Part shown: positions 9,761 to 16,723 of the stretch, in pieces | Numbering within the stretch: position 1 is the stretch's first letter | Layout: each line of letters starts with the position of its first letter | Origin: Chara braunii | Lineage: Eukaryota > Streptophyta > Charophyceae > Charales > Characeae | Length of the DNA: 20,067 bases | Assembly (NCBI GenBank): GCA_003427395.1 | Contig: BFEA01000211.1 | Coordinates: forward strand, 163,433-183,499 | Direction of reading: 5' to 3' | Position numbers and translations under genes: made by a program | The notes under the pieces: generated by a model | Database searches by the model: none | What the model saw: only the letters and a program-made list of their open reading frames with translations | Told to the model about the DNA's origin: nothing

Positions 9761-9877
9761 AACGACGTCGAGATTCTGGTCTGCATGGTCACGACATGTG
9801 GCTCCCGCCGGGAATTTGTTCCAAAACAAAAATACAAAACACTCAAAAAACAGGGGTCCACTTTGCATAGCCTTAGG

Positions 9878-9945
9878 AGTAGTGGTAGGTAGAGGTACAT
9901 GAAAAAAAGAAAAAAAAGAAAAAAAAAAGTAGTAGTGGTAGGTAG
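9878..9945 (+). repeat. Poly(A)-rich micro-insertion flanked by a 15-bp direct repeat
   Basis: AGTAGTGGTAGGTAG occurs at 9878-9892 and again, perfectly, at 9931-9945. Between them is AGGTACATG followed by an A-rich tract with two G interruptions and a final GT (38 nt in all). The structure is what a target-site duplication around a retrotransposed tail would look like. The simple-sequence nature of the flank (GTAGGTAG) leaves slippage as an alternative. Confidence 0.65.
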
Positions 9946-9970
9946 GTGCTAGGGTAGGTAGTGAAAGGTC

Positions 9971-10019
9971 AAAAGATCTGAGAGAGGAAAAAAAAAAAAA
10001 AAAAAAAAGATCTGAGAGA
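9971..10019 (+). repeat. A21 tract flanked by a 15-bp direct repeat
   Basis: AAAAGATCTGAGAGA occurs at 9971-9985 and 10005-10019, identical over 15 bases, of which 11 (GATCTGAGAGA) are outside the A run. The bases between are GG and a run of 21 A (9988-10008) that merges with the right copy. This fits a poly(A)-only insertion with target-site duplication. Confidence 0.7.
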
Positions 10020-10103
10020 AGAACATTGTTTTTTTTTCCATTATTTTTTTTTTTTTTTTTTTTAATTATTATTATTATTATTTATTTATTTTTTTGCTCC
10101 ACT
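10020..10103. repeat. T-rich and ATT microsatellite stretch
   Basis: Long T runs and ATT/ATTT repeats (about 10029-10095) separate the A21 insertion from the hairpin at 10104. No gene is present. Confidence 0.7.
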
Positions 10104-10183
10104 AAGTCGAGAGCATACATGTCATTTTGCAAATTGCTCCACTACTCTCGAAATTTGCAAAATGACATGTATGCTCTTGACTT
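10104..10183. repeat. Near-perfect 32-bp hairpin with 16-nt loop
   Basis: Arms 10104-10135 and 10152-10183 are reverse complements at 31 of 32 positions. The single difference is a G opposite a T, which would pair as a G-U wobble in + strand RNA. The spacer (10136-10151, GCTCCACTACTCTCGA) starts the terminal motif shared by the foldback family at 10399 and 11047, and a GCTCCACT copy also precedes the left arm at 10096. It could be a foldback element tip or a small-RNA precursor. Confidence 0.85.
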
Positions 10184-10307
10184 ACACAACACTCTACATG
10201 CATGCAGACCCTTTCTGGGACCTATGCATTCCAAATGTTGGACTCCTCCAAACTCACCTCGTCAAGAAAGCGTCCAAATCCATGTAGAGTGCCGAGGAGT
10301 GGAGTGA
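10136..10307. repeat. Foldback (MITE-like) family, divergent copy M1
   Basis: The left end CTCCACTACTCTCGAAATTTGCAAAA matches the left end of copy M3 at 11056 with few changes, and the right end (about 10285-10307, GCCGAGGAGTGGAGTGAGACC) is a degraded reverse complement of it. Inside is an 11-bp perfect inverted repeat CACTCTACATG (10190-10200) with CATGTAGAGTG (10281-10291). No open frame of note. Confidence 0.5.
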
Positions 10308-10335
10308 GACCTTGAGACTGCATCCTCCGCTAAAA

Positions 10336-10372
10336 CATGGAGGGAAAAAAAAAAAAAAAAAAACCATGGAGG
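10336..10372 (+). repeat. A19 tract flanked by an 8-bp direct repeat
   Basis: CATGGAGG is at 10336-10343 and 10365-10372, with a run of 19 A (10345-10363) between. The wider flanks are similar but not identical (AACATGGAGGG left, ACCATGGAGGA right). It resembles a poly(A)-only insertion with a short target-site duplication. Confidence 0.6.
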
Positions 10373-10398
10373 AACAACTGTGTTCATGTAAGAATTCT

Positions 10399-10522
10399 GG
10401 GCGTGGCCACACAACTCTCCAAATGTGCAAAATCAGACCAAACTTCCCGCTAGAGCATGGCCAGATGCACCCGCCACATTTCTGTCTTTTTCACATTTCG
10501 AAAGAGTGGTGTGGCGAGGCCC
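10399..10522. repeat. Foldback (MITE-like) family, copy M2
   Basis: A 124-bp non-coding element. Its terminal inverted repeats are about 30 bp: left GGGCGTGGCCACACAACTCT at 10399, right the reverse complement of GGGCCTCGCCACACCACTCT ending at 10522. The next block AAATGTGCAAAA and the internal CTAGA.(T/C)ATGG segment also match copy M3, so the two are relatives over their whole length. No transposase. No clear target-site duplication is seen. Confidence 0.75.
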
Positions 10523-10543
10523 TCTTTCACTCTTGTATATAAC

Positions 10544-10690
10544 AGGGACGATGGGTCCCATTTCCAGCAGGTGATGCCCCCCAGCAATAGACGGGAGGGG
10601 ATAATCTTTTTTTTTTTTTTTTTTTAAGAAAAAAAGAAAAAAGAAGCCCCCATTTCATTATAGCTGGGAACCGGGCCCAGCGTCCCTTAC
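10544..10690. repeat. GGGACG-family foldback, copies B and C in inverted orientation
   Basis: The left end AGGGACGATGGGTCCCATTT (10544) and the reverse complement of the right end AAGGGACGCTGGGCCCGGTT (10688) form imperfect terminal inverted repeats of about 25 bp. The centre is a long T run followed by an A-rich run (about 10605-10645). Copy C contains a 6-bp hairpin (10663-10668 with 10676-10681) whose loop on the - strand reads CCCGGTT. It looks like a small non-autonomous element about 145 bp long. Confidence 0.65.
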
Positions 10691-10858
10691 CATCATATGC
10701 CGCAGCCAATTGGGATAAGGCAGGCTCACCGGCCCGATTTATCCCCGACTGCAGGGCTGTCACGGCAAAGCAAAACAGGGCAACAGGGTAAAAAGAAAAC
10801 AAAGCCTTAGGTTGAAAAACACCAAACCAGGAAAATCTAACCTAAAGGCTTGAGGCAA
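10691..10858. other. No gene seen
   Basis: Non-coding sequence between repeats. I see no open frame with known similarity, RNA gene or further repeat. Confidence 0.5.
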
Positions 10859-10904
10859 CTGTTCATTCCCAAAAAAAAAAAAAAAAAAAAAACCTGTTCA
10901 TTCC
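10859..10904 (+). repeat. A22 tract flanked by an 11-bp direct repeat
   Basis: CTGTTCATTCC is present at 10859-10869 and again at 10894-10904, identical over 11 bases. Between them are one C, 22 A (10871-10892) and one C. This is the cleanest case in the window of a poly(A)-only insertion bounded by a duplication of the target. Confidence 0.75.
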
Positions 10905-11046
10905 AGGGGTCTGCTCCCACCTACGGCCGTTGAGTTGAGAAACCTCAACAGTGTGACACCATTTCAGATTTATTCGTAGCAGTTTTTGTTCATTTTAAGA
11001 AAATGATGCGAAAATAGTGGTTTCTGTCAAGGATTCTGCGTATCTT

Positions 11047-11168
11047 GGGCCTCGCTGCACTACTCTCGAAATGTGCAAAACGAGAGTGAATCTTCCCCTA
11101 GAATATGGAAAGATGCACTGCAATGATTTTTGTCTTTTGTGCATGTCGAGAGTAGCGCAGCGAGGCCC
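11047..11168. repeat. Foldback (MITE-like) family, copy M3
   Basis: A 122-bp element with long terminal inverted repeats. The left end GGGCCTCGCTGCACTACTCT (11047) equals the reverse complement of the right end, which finishes at 11168, except for one base in the first 20, and the match goes on through CTCGA.ATG and AAAA with few mismatches (over 30 bp). It is the best-preserved member here. Copy M2 matches it internally as well. No coding sequence. Confidence 0.8.
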
Positions 11169-11254
11169 CATGATGTGGAAACACGAGGACGTCGAAGTGG
11201 GTCCAAAGAGCAATGAATATATAGCCAAGAACACGGAAACATACATCAACTTTC

Positions 11255-11304
11255 TTTTTTCTTTTGTTTGTGCATGTGGTGAGCAACGGAGCGAGGCCTT
11301 ATAG
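11255..11304. repeat. Foldback family, right-end fragment M4
   Basis: The segment TTTGTGCATGTGGTGAGCAA...GAGCGAGGCC (about 11264-11299) corresponds to the right terminal repeat of M3 (TTTGTGCATGTCGAGAGTAG...CAGCGAGGCC). A matching separate left end is not found, so this is a fragment or the outer end of a nested copy. Confidence 0.5.
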
Positions 11305-11427
11305 AGCCCACGCACGACAGTTACGGCTTTCATTGCACTGACGAAGTGCCTGACACAGTATACGAGAAACGGGGAACAACAGACGGCGACTAAAATCCCA
11401 AAAATCGCAAAATTTCTCATCGACCAT

Positions 11428-11470
11428 GTTGAGAAACCTACCCTCGACCGTGGAGGGTAGCTTTCTCAAC
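11428..11470. repeat. 17-bp hairpin with 9-nt loop
   Basis: GTTGAGAAACCTACCCT (11428-11444) pairs with AGGGTAGCTTTCTCAAC (11454-11470) with one mismatch. The loop is CGACCGTGG. A second, shorter hairpin of similar sequence (GTTGAG TTTT CTCAAC) is at 11660-11675. No terminator-like role is expected in a eukaryotic genome. Confidence 0.75.
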
Positions 11471-11512
11471 TCCGTGGCGCTTGCCCATGCCGCCTTCCCT
11501 CAATTGCGGGAG

Positions 11513-11552
11513 TCCATTCGAAGTCCTTATACAAAAAAAAAATCCATTCAAA
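11513..11552 (+). repeat. A10 tract with short 5' stub flanked by a 10-bp direct repeat
   Basis: TCCATTCGAA (11513-11522) and TCCATTCAAA (11543-11552) match at 9 of 10 bases. Between them are GTCCTTATAC and 10 A (11533-11542). This reads as a severely truncated retrotransposed tail with a small non-A remnant. The shorter A run and diverged duplication suggest an older event than the other four. Confidence 0.5.
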
Positions 11553-11987
11553 TCACCCAGTAGGACATCAACATTTCGAAATACTTCCAACCGTGGGATC
11601 GCAGCTCTGTCGACGGCCACGTCCTGTCGAACGTTGTCGCTCGTCGTAGAAAACTCCTCGTTGAGTTTTCTCAACAACACAGGTGGGACCAGACCCCAGG
11701 ATTGGGAAGTAGCAGGACAGCGGTCTGGTTTTGGCCATTTCTGTCTCTGGACCGTACCCCGATGCCTACACCTAAGATGGGTAATGGTCCCAGTCAAGAT
11801 TTTCCTCTTCTTATTCCGGGTTGTTTGTTGAGGATTCCCGGCCTCTCCCTTTTTGGCGTGTGTAATCAAATGATGAACAAGTTCTTTTTTTAATTTATAT
11901 TTTTTAATAAAAAAAATCTAACCTATACTATATGTAAGTTAAATGAAAATAAAAAAAGAAGTCTTCCGGTTATAACTCACACTACAG
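11553..11987. other. No gene recognised
   Basis: Open frames of 100-140 codons exist on both strands across about 11440-11870 but overlap each other and resemble nothing known. The stretch ends in an AT-rich region (11880-11960). I call no gene here. Confidence 0.5.
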
Positions 11988-12069
11988 TTTACAACTACAG
12001 TTTACAACTTGCAGATTACAACTTGCAGCTTACAACTTGCAGATTACAACTTGCAGTTTACAACTACCG
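11988..12069. repeat. 14-bp tandem repeat, about six copies
   Basis: The unit TTTACAACTTGCAG repeats at 11988 (13-nt variant), 12001, 12015, 12029, 12043 and 12057 (partial), with the first base varying (T, A, C, A, T). The last unit runs straight into the left arm of the hairpin at 12064. Confidence 0.9.
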
Positions 12070-12174
12070 TCTTCACCCGAATAGAACGCCCGGTCATTAC
12101 CGCTGCATCTGGACCGAAAGTTGTGCCACATACGGATATAATGACCGGGTGTTCTATTCGGGTGAAGAAGGTAG
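12064..12174. repeat. Long hairpin, 29-bp perfect stem in RNA plus 5-bp extension
   Basis: Arms 12071-12099 and 12139-12167 match at 28 of 29 positions. The exception is a G opposite T that would wobble-pair in + strand RNA. After a 2-by-2 internal loop (12069-12070 and 12168-12169) a further 5 bp pair (12064-12068 with 12170-12174). The loop is 39 nt. Size and shape are like a microRNA or small-RNA precursor, or a foldback element tip. Confidence 0.85.
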
Positions 12175-12326
12175 GGTCTGTGGCATATGTACCTTTGCAG
12201 CACATGCTACATCTAGATGCTGGCTATCTGTTGTCAGTTACGTGTGGCCATCTAGGCGGAAGTTTCTTCCAAAAAAAAAAAACAAGAAGGGAAAAAGAGG
12301 GAAAAAGGGAAGGAATCAAAACCAAC

Positions 12327-12366
12327 CATTCCATTATATGCCAGAAGTCGGGTTCGGCATCCCTTA
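12327..12366 (-). repeat. GGGACG-family repeat, copy D
   Basis: On the - strand it reads AAGGGATGCCGAACCCGA, then TTCTGGCATATAATGGAATGG, matching copy C (AAGGGACGCTGGGCCCGGTT...ATAATGAAATGG). The stem differs in sequence but still pairs: ATGCC (12338-12342) with GGCAT (12356-12360), plus an inner GAA/TTC, with CCCG kept in the loop. An A12 tract and A/G-rich sequence lie on its left (12272-12320). Confidence 0.55.
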
Positions 12367-12469
12367 CATTTATGCCTGTGATATACCAGCTTCTGTACCT
12401 GAACGAACTTCTGAAGGCCCTCAGTTTTGCTATTGGTGCTTTTTCAATCTCTAACGGGCTTTAGGGGTA

Positions 12470-13006
12470 CAGTTCTTTTTTGGTTGGTGGATGAGACATG
12501 GAATCAATGGCCGACATGGCCCTCCCACTTTAAATCGCCAGTACACGACCCCAGCCTTGCTGAAAAGAAAAATCGCACCTACGAAACTTTCGGAGGCCCA
12601 GCACCATCGATAACTTGAGTCGGCGGTGGGCGGCGTCCGAAAAGGGCCCGCGGCCGATAGCTGGATGTATTGGCGGTTTAAGACTTGTTGTTTTTCTTGG
12701 ACTTTTTTGAAATCTCTCTCTGGCGGTCCATGAATTTACGTAGGACTTATGCGCATCTTAGTGAGTGCGCTAGGAATTTTGTTCGACAGTTGGGAATTCC
12801 GTAATTTGCGGCCGCACGTCCCGCTGACGTGTCCTTTCTTGCAAGTGAATGTTCCTAAATTCGACCTTGAAGGCTCTGTGAATTTTCAGTAGGAATCTGA
12901 ATAGGCATAGGATTTTCCCACGTCCAATCTCACTCGCGGTTATCTTTTTTCGAAATTCTCAATCTTGAATTAGTTTTAGAGCTAGAATGGAGGGAACATA
13001 ACTGTT
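12470..13006. other. No gene seen
   Basis: GC-moderate non-coding sequence. No open frame with known similarity, no RNA gene. A GC-rich patch with a GGGCCC palindrome is at about 12640-12655. Confidence 0.5.
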
Positions 13007-13440
13007 TTGCCGCCTTTTTGTCTCTGGGCCAGGGCCATGCATGCAAACTTCCCCCGCTTCCCGCTATGCCCCATGCCATCTTCACCTTTCTCTTCTTCGC
13101 GCCCTCTTTTTTTTACCCGTAACTGTTTTTCATCCCCTCTCCCTTCGCGCTTCTCTCCCTTTCCTTTTCATCTGAATCTTGGTCTCGCTCTGCACTACTC
13201 TTTGCGCCCTCCTTCTTCCCGCCTTCATCCCCATACATGAACTCCCTACCAATCTCCCCCGCAGAGTGTTCGAGCCATCAGACGACATCGTGAATGGAGG
13301 ATACTCCCCTCACGCTATGATCCGATTGGCTACGAAGGAACTCACGGGAATCGATATGGCTTTCCCTGGGCGATTAACCCTTACTCTCTCTTCACCCCCT
13401 CCTACCTCCACCCCATTCTCTCCCATTTTTTATTTCCCTC
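13007..13440 (+). promoter_or_regulatory. Pyrimidine-rich blocks of a possible host promoter or 5' UTR
   Basis: C/T-rich stretches at about 13040-13235 and 13378-13440 are separated by ordinary sequence. Such pyrimidine patches are common around plant transcription starts. A TATAAAA box follows at 13449-13455. No open frame is preserved through the blocks. This is a composition argument only, and the TGCACTACTCT at 13191 also recalls the foldback family end. Confidence 0.25.
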
Positions 13441-13448
13441 TTTGCAAC

Positions 13449-13455
13449 TATAAAA
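13449..13455 (+). promoter_or_regulatory. TATA-like box
   Basis: TATAAAA follows a pyrimidine-rich tract, with CT-rich sequence (CTCTCTCAACCC) about 30 nt downstream that could hold a start site. No gene body is confirmed. Confidence 0.25.
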
Positions 13456-13509
13456 TCCGAAAGCGCATCCGAAAAACTCTCTCTCAACCCGTCTACCAAC
13501 TTCAGGGAA

Positions 13510-14950
13510 GTCGTGGGTAGATGATGTGCGTACCGCGAGTCGAAAAGTCATGATGAGCAGACTTCAGTTTTGCAAGGTTGTGTGTCGGGTGGCCAAGACG
13601 GACTGCAGGATATGGGCAAGTTGGTGTAAAAGCTGAGTTGGCAGGGTGACGATCGCTGTGGCATAAAGGTTGGTATGTGGTGGTCGGATTGTCAGTACCT
13701 GGGTAAGAAAGGTATGTGTGTACGAGATTGCATGGCCTGAGACCATAATCAAAGAGTAGAAGGCTTGTGCGCCTTGATCGTCAGTTCTTCCTCATGTTGT
13801 GGAAGGTAAGTCCACGACGGATTGCCAGTTTTTCTTGGATATACTTGTATGCTTTCCTTAGTTCCCTTCTTCGGTCAAGCTACGGTTTCGTCTCTCTTTC
13901 TCTCTCCCTCTCTAATATGTTCTTTATGAATGTCTAAGTGATCTGATGACTCCCTCGCCCCTACCCACTCTCGAGGTCTAGTCCCGCTCGTCTCGTTGCA
14001 TTCGATAGGATCTCACGATGGCGAGTACCGTTGAATTTGAGAGACCTGCGAGCTCATGTGATCTTGCCCAACCCTTCTCTTTGCTCCTTTATATCGGATA
14101 GTTTATGCATGAGTGATCTCTCATCTTTGTTGTCTTTGATGATCGCCACCTGATTGAACGAACCCACGGGAGCATCGAAACTAGTCAAGTGAAAGGCATT
14201 CTCGTGTATGCATCGATTGGGTTGTGGCTTTGATAACAGGAACAAATGAGGATTCTTATATGATTACTTTGATGCATGTTTAATTATACCCCCCCCCCCC
14301 TCCCCCTCCGCGTGGACAAATGATATGTGTTTTTCCTTTGGAATGATCAAAGCTTCTGCCTCCGCTTATTTTTGACGATCAGAGTTTCGGCGGTTGAACT
14401 CAGGCAAACACAAAAATCAGTCGGGAGAAGCATGTTTGTGAGTGGCTGACAACTTTTTCGGTGCATCTGATCCTTGAACGCATTTTTTTCTTATTCGCTC
14501 CGTTGAATGAATGATGATTGTCTTCTTGATTGGATCGGATTGCATAGACTCATAACGAAACATAATGAGAATCTAGTGTAGCGTCTGTTTATTCCTTTGA
14601 TTCCTTTGATCGAATAACGGATTGAGCAGACATACGAAATCAGCCTTGCTTATGCTATGTGAACTGATTACTCTGATCCGATTGGGCGCCGACTTCCCGT
14701 ATCCTCACCATGTCCGTTCTCATATAACGAGAAAAGGAAACGTGTATGTGAGTGGGATCTATGAGAAGTCGTCACCAAGATGGGAGGGCGTTACAACTTT
14801 CCTCCCGAAACAAGGTGCTCAAAATTCGTGGGCGGTGGTTTTATCATTGTTGATACTCACTTTCCACTGTAGTCCTTATTACTGTCTTTTAACGAACTGA
14901 TTGTTATCCAGTGGATAGTGGTGGCATCTCATTGGCCTAACACTCTATGC
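13510..14950. other. Non-coding, intron-like sequence
   Basis: No open frame of note. The stretch is rich in T and in GATC/GATT words, with a CT microsatellite at about 13885-13915 and 12 C at 14289-14300. A GTAAGT donor-like site lies at 13806 in the loop of a short hairpin. A CTAAC branch-like word followed by an acceptor (CTATGCAG) lies at 14938-14952. Together these fit a long intron near the 5' end of a host gene. Confidence 0.3.
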
Positions 14951-14952
14951 AG

Positions 14953-15150
14953 TGATTGCCGCCACACCGAGCGTTATCAAGAAAAAAGATTCCACTACTG
15001 GGCATGTGACGAGGACGAACACAAAGAAAAAGCGACCAAATCAAGGTCATCCACGTCAGATTCCGAGCTCTGTAGCGAGCGGCGCCGGGACTTAATTCGA
15101 AAACGAGACCCCACGAGCTTACCCCGTCTTTCCGATCGAAAAGACGTCAA
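14953..15150 (+). CDS. Possible internal exon of an unidentified host gene
   Basis: The 198 bases between an acceptor (CTAAC, then TATGCAG ending 14952) and a donor (CAA then GTAACC at 15151) stay open in the frame starting at 14954. The peptide is charged, with CRHTERYQEK, a KSRSSTSDSE segment and an Arg-rich SERRRDLIRKRD segment. I do not recognise a family. Another frame is also open for part of the length. No flanking exons were found, so this is only a candidate, and chance is a real alternative. Confidence 0.15.
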
Positions 15151-15635
15151 GTAACCCACATGGAGGTTCAAATGTACTTTTTGGATTGAACGAACGTTTG
15201 AAAGCAACACGCGTTATTTCTTTACTGTGTGGGTATAGTTATTTATCACTAAAACTGGAACCACACGGGGGATTTCAGTTTCGTTCGTGTCCCCACACTC
15301 AATTTTTCAAAAATCCTTGGCACACCCCATTTCGCTGATCTTCCAGGGTTTGTTCCACATTTTTAATCAATCCGACCAGAAGACAACACAGGGCGTGAGA
15401 TTGGTACCCTGTGCAGAAGAAGGACGTCAGACATAAGTCGAGAAATGGAAAAAAAAAAAAAAAAAAACGGTGCACAGGGAGAGACGGACAAGAACTAATC
15501 AGAGAGGCAGACCCTCTGCCTGACATCTTCTTCATCTCCCTCCTCCTCCCTCCTCCTTCTGTCGCTGCTGATACCGCTCAAAACTACCCAATCCTTCAGA
15601 CTCAATTTGTGATTAAAGAACTTTAAATGAATGCT
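15151..15635. other. No gene seen; short inverted repeat around A19
   Basis: CCCTGTGCA (15407-15415) and TGCACAGGG (15471-15479) are perfect 9-bp inverted repeats. A run of about 19 A (about 15449-15467) lies just before the right arm. Unlike the other A tracts in the window it has no flanking direct repeat. Nothing coding is recognised. Confidence 0.45.
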
Positions 15636-15638
15636 TAC

Positions 15639-15720
15639 GGCTCCTCCTCCTCTTCCTCCTCCTCCTCCTCTTGCTGCTGTTGCTTCTGCTTCTGCTGCTG
15701 CTGCCACTGCCGCTGCTCAA
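15639..15720. repeat. Trinucleotide microsatellite (CTC, then CTG-type)
   Basis: Imperfect CTC/TCC repeats (about 15641-15670) change into CTG/CTT repeats (about 15671-15718). A separate short CTC patch is at 15536-15556. No coding use is evident on either strand. Confidence 0.85.
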
Positions 15721-15823
15721 CTTCACAGTCCCTCAAGACTGTTAGTGCACAAGTATAAATAAATGATTACAGCCTCATCTGCAATCGACCATAGCTAGTT
15801 GTTGCCTTTAAACCACAACTTCA

Positions 15824-15839
15824 TCCCCCTTTTCCTTTT
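15824..15839 (-). other. Candidate polypurine tract of an LTR element
   Basis: On the - strand this reads AAAAGGAAAAGGGGGA and is directly followed by TG (15823-15822), as expected where a 3' LTR begins. It is about 1.6 kb past the chromodomain stop of the Ty3 element on the same strand. No LTR pair is in the window to confirm it, and a purine microsatellite lies right beside it. Confidence 0.25.
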
Positions 15840-15846
15840 AGACTCC

Positions 15847-15851
15847 GCCTC

Positions 15852-15885
<34 letters not shown>
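15847..15885. repeat. CTC microsatellite ending in a C run
   Basis: About nine uninterrupted CTC/TCC units are followed by about 11 C. Confidence 0.85.
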
Positions 15886-16395
15886 AAGTCCCTGTCATCG
15901 GCTACTGCCACAACACATAACCTCTCCTCGTCCAAATGACTGCTTGACACTCCTACTACCCTTGTAAGGGGCCCCTAAATTACCAGAATACCCTTCGTGC
16001 TTCACCTCACTTATATCCAGGTATCCCTAAAGGCAAGCACAAGTGGTGTTAGTCTCAGCAACCGAAACCAGTGTGCAGCACAACTCTAACTTGGAGATGC
16101 ATACTAATGCTGCTTCCTCCTAGAATGCCCGGTCCGGTCCTGTAGCGGACCCACCAGGTATGGTGCTCCGCTAGTGGTAGAGATGGAGATGGAGGAAGAA
16201 GGGGGAGCAAGATGACGCACAGCGCAACTCCCACGCAGGACTCCAACGCACGTACTCCAGAAATGTGCAAGTGAAGAATGAGGGTGAAAACAGACAATGG
16301 CTGGGGTATACCCTAGTGGACTGGCGGGACTGGACTGGACTGGCTGGTACCGACAAAGGTACCGGCCTGGATTGACCTACCCCGAATACAACACA

Positions 16396-16434
16396 GGCCT
16401 GTGAGAACAGGCCAAGGGGTTGGTCTCACAGGCC
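16396..16434. repeat. Overlapping GGCCTGT palindromes
   Basis: GGCCTGTGAG (16396-16405) pairs perfectly with CTCACAGGCC (16425-16434). Alternatively GGCCTGT (16396-16402) pairs with ACAGGCC (16407-16413) around a GAGA loop. A further GGCCTGTGA is at about 16460. Two mutually exclusive stems could form. It lies in the putative 3' non-coding end of the Ty3 element. Confidence 0.75.
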
Positions 16435-16634
16435 AACCCGAGGTCCGCTACACGATACTTGGCCTGTGATGGATCGCCTAGATACAAACATGCTTCCGCC
16501 AAGAAGCGGAACTCTACCAAAAAAGAAAATCGGAGTAGTCTAGGATGCGGAGCAAGCTCCATGCTGAGTCCATGCGATGCAACCTAGGATATAAAATGTC
16601 ACAAAACAGCAATGTCACAGCTAACAGCCTAAGT

Positions 16635-16706
16635 GAAAGCAAAAGCAACTAATTAACATACATGTCCTAGGAAAGCAAAAACAACTAACTAGCATACATG
16701 TCCTAG
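16635..16706. repeat. 36-bp tandem duplication
   Basis: Units 16635-16670 and 16671-16706 are adjacent and match at 33 of 36 positions. Each ends in ACATGTCCTAG. Non-coding. Confidence 0.9.
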
Positions 16707-16723
16707 GAAAGATGAAAGTAGTG

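Larger units (their letters stand above)
10924..11476. repeat. Possible composite element bounded by GTTGAGAAA inverted ends
   Basis: The 12-mer GTTGAGAAACCT is at 10934-10945 and 11428-11439. Near the right limit a reverse-complement copy (CTTTCTCAAC, 11461-11470) is followed by TCCGTGG, so the outer limits (about 10924 and 11476) read as imperfect inverted ends around CGG...AGTTGAGAAA. Foldback copies M3 and M4 sit inside. It may be an older element that took later insertions. The similarity is short. Confidence 0.3.

Noticed and set aside
11438-11869. 143-codon open frame on the - strand, with a 116-codon frame on the + strand over it
   Set aside because: No domain or family resemblance, the frames contradict each other, and the region contains hairpins and a poly(A) insertion.
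11988-12069. CRISPR-like array
   Set aside because: The units are 14 bp and contiguous with no spacers, in a eukaryotic genome. It is a simple tandem repeat.
12340-12366. B-box-like GGTTCGGCATCC at about 12351, suggesting a tRNA gene or tRNA-derived SINE
   Set aside because: No A box, no cloverleaf and no acceptor stem. The bases are explained by the hairpin of repeat copy D.
12009-12464. Two overlapping + strand frames of 143-151 codons
   Set aside because: They consist of translated tandem repeat, hairpin arms, A-rich tract and repeat copy D, so they are chance frames.
13943-13990. CTGATGA at about 13943 as a hammerhead ribozyme core or C/D snoRNA box
   Set aside because: No GAAA core partner with flanking stems, and no properly spaced C and D boxes with a terminal stem.
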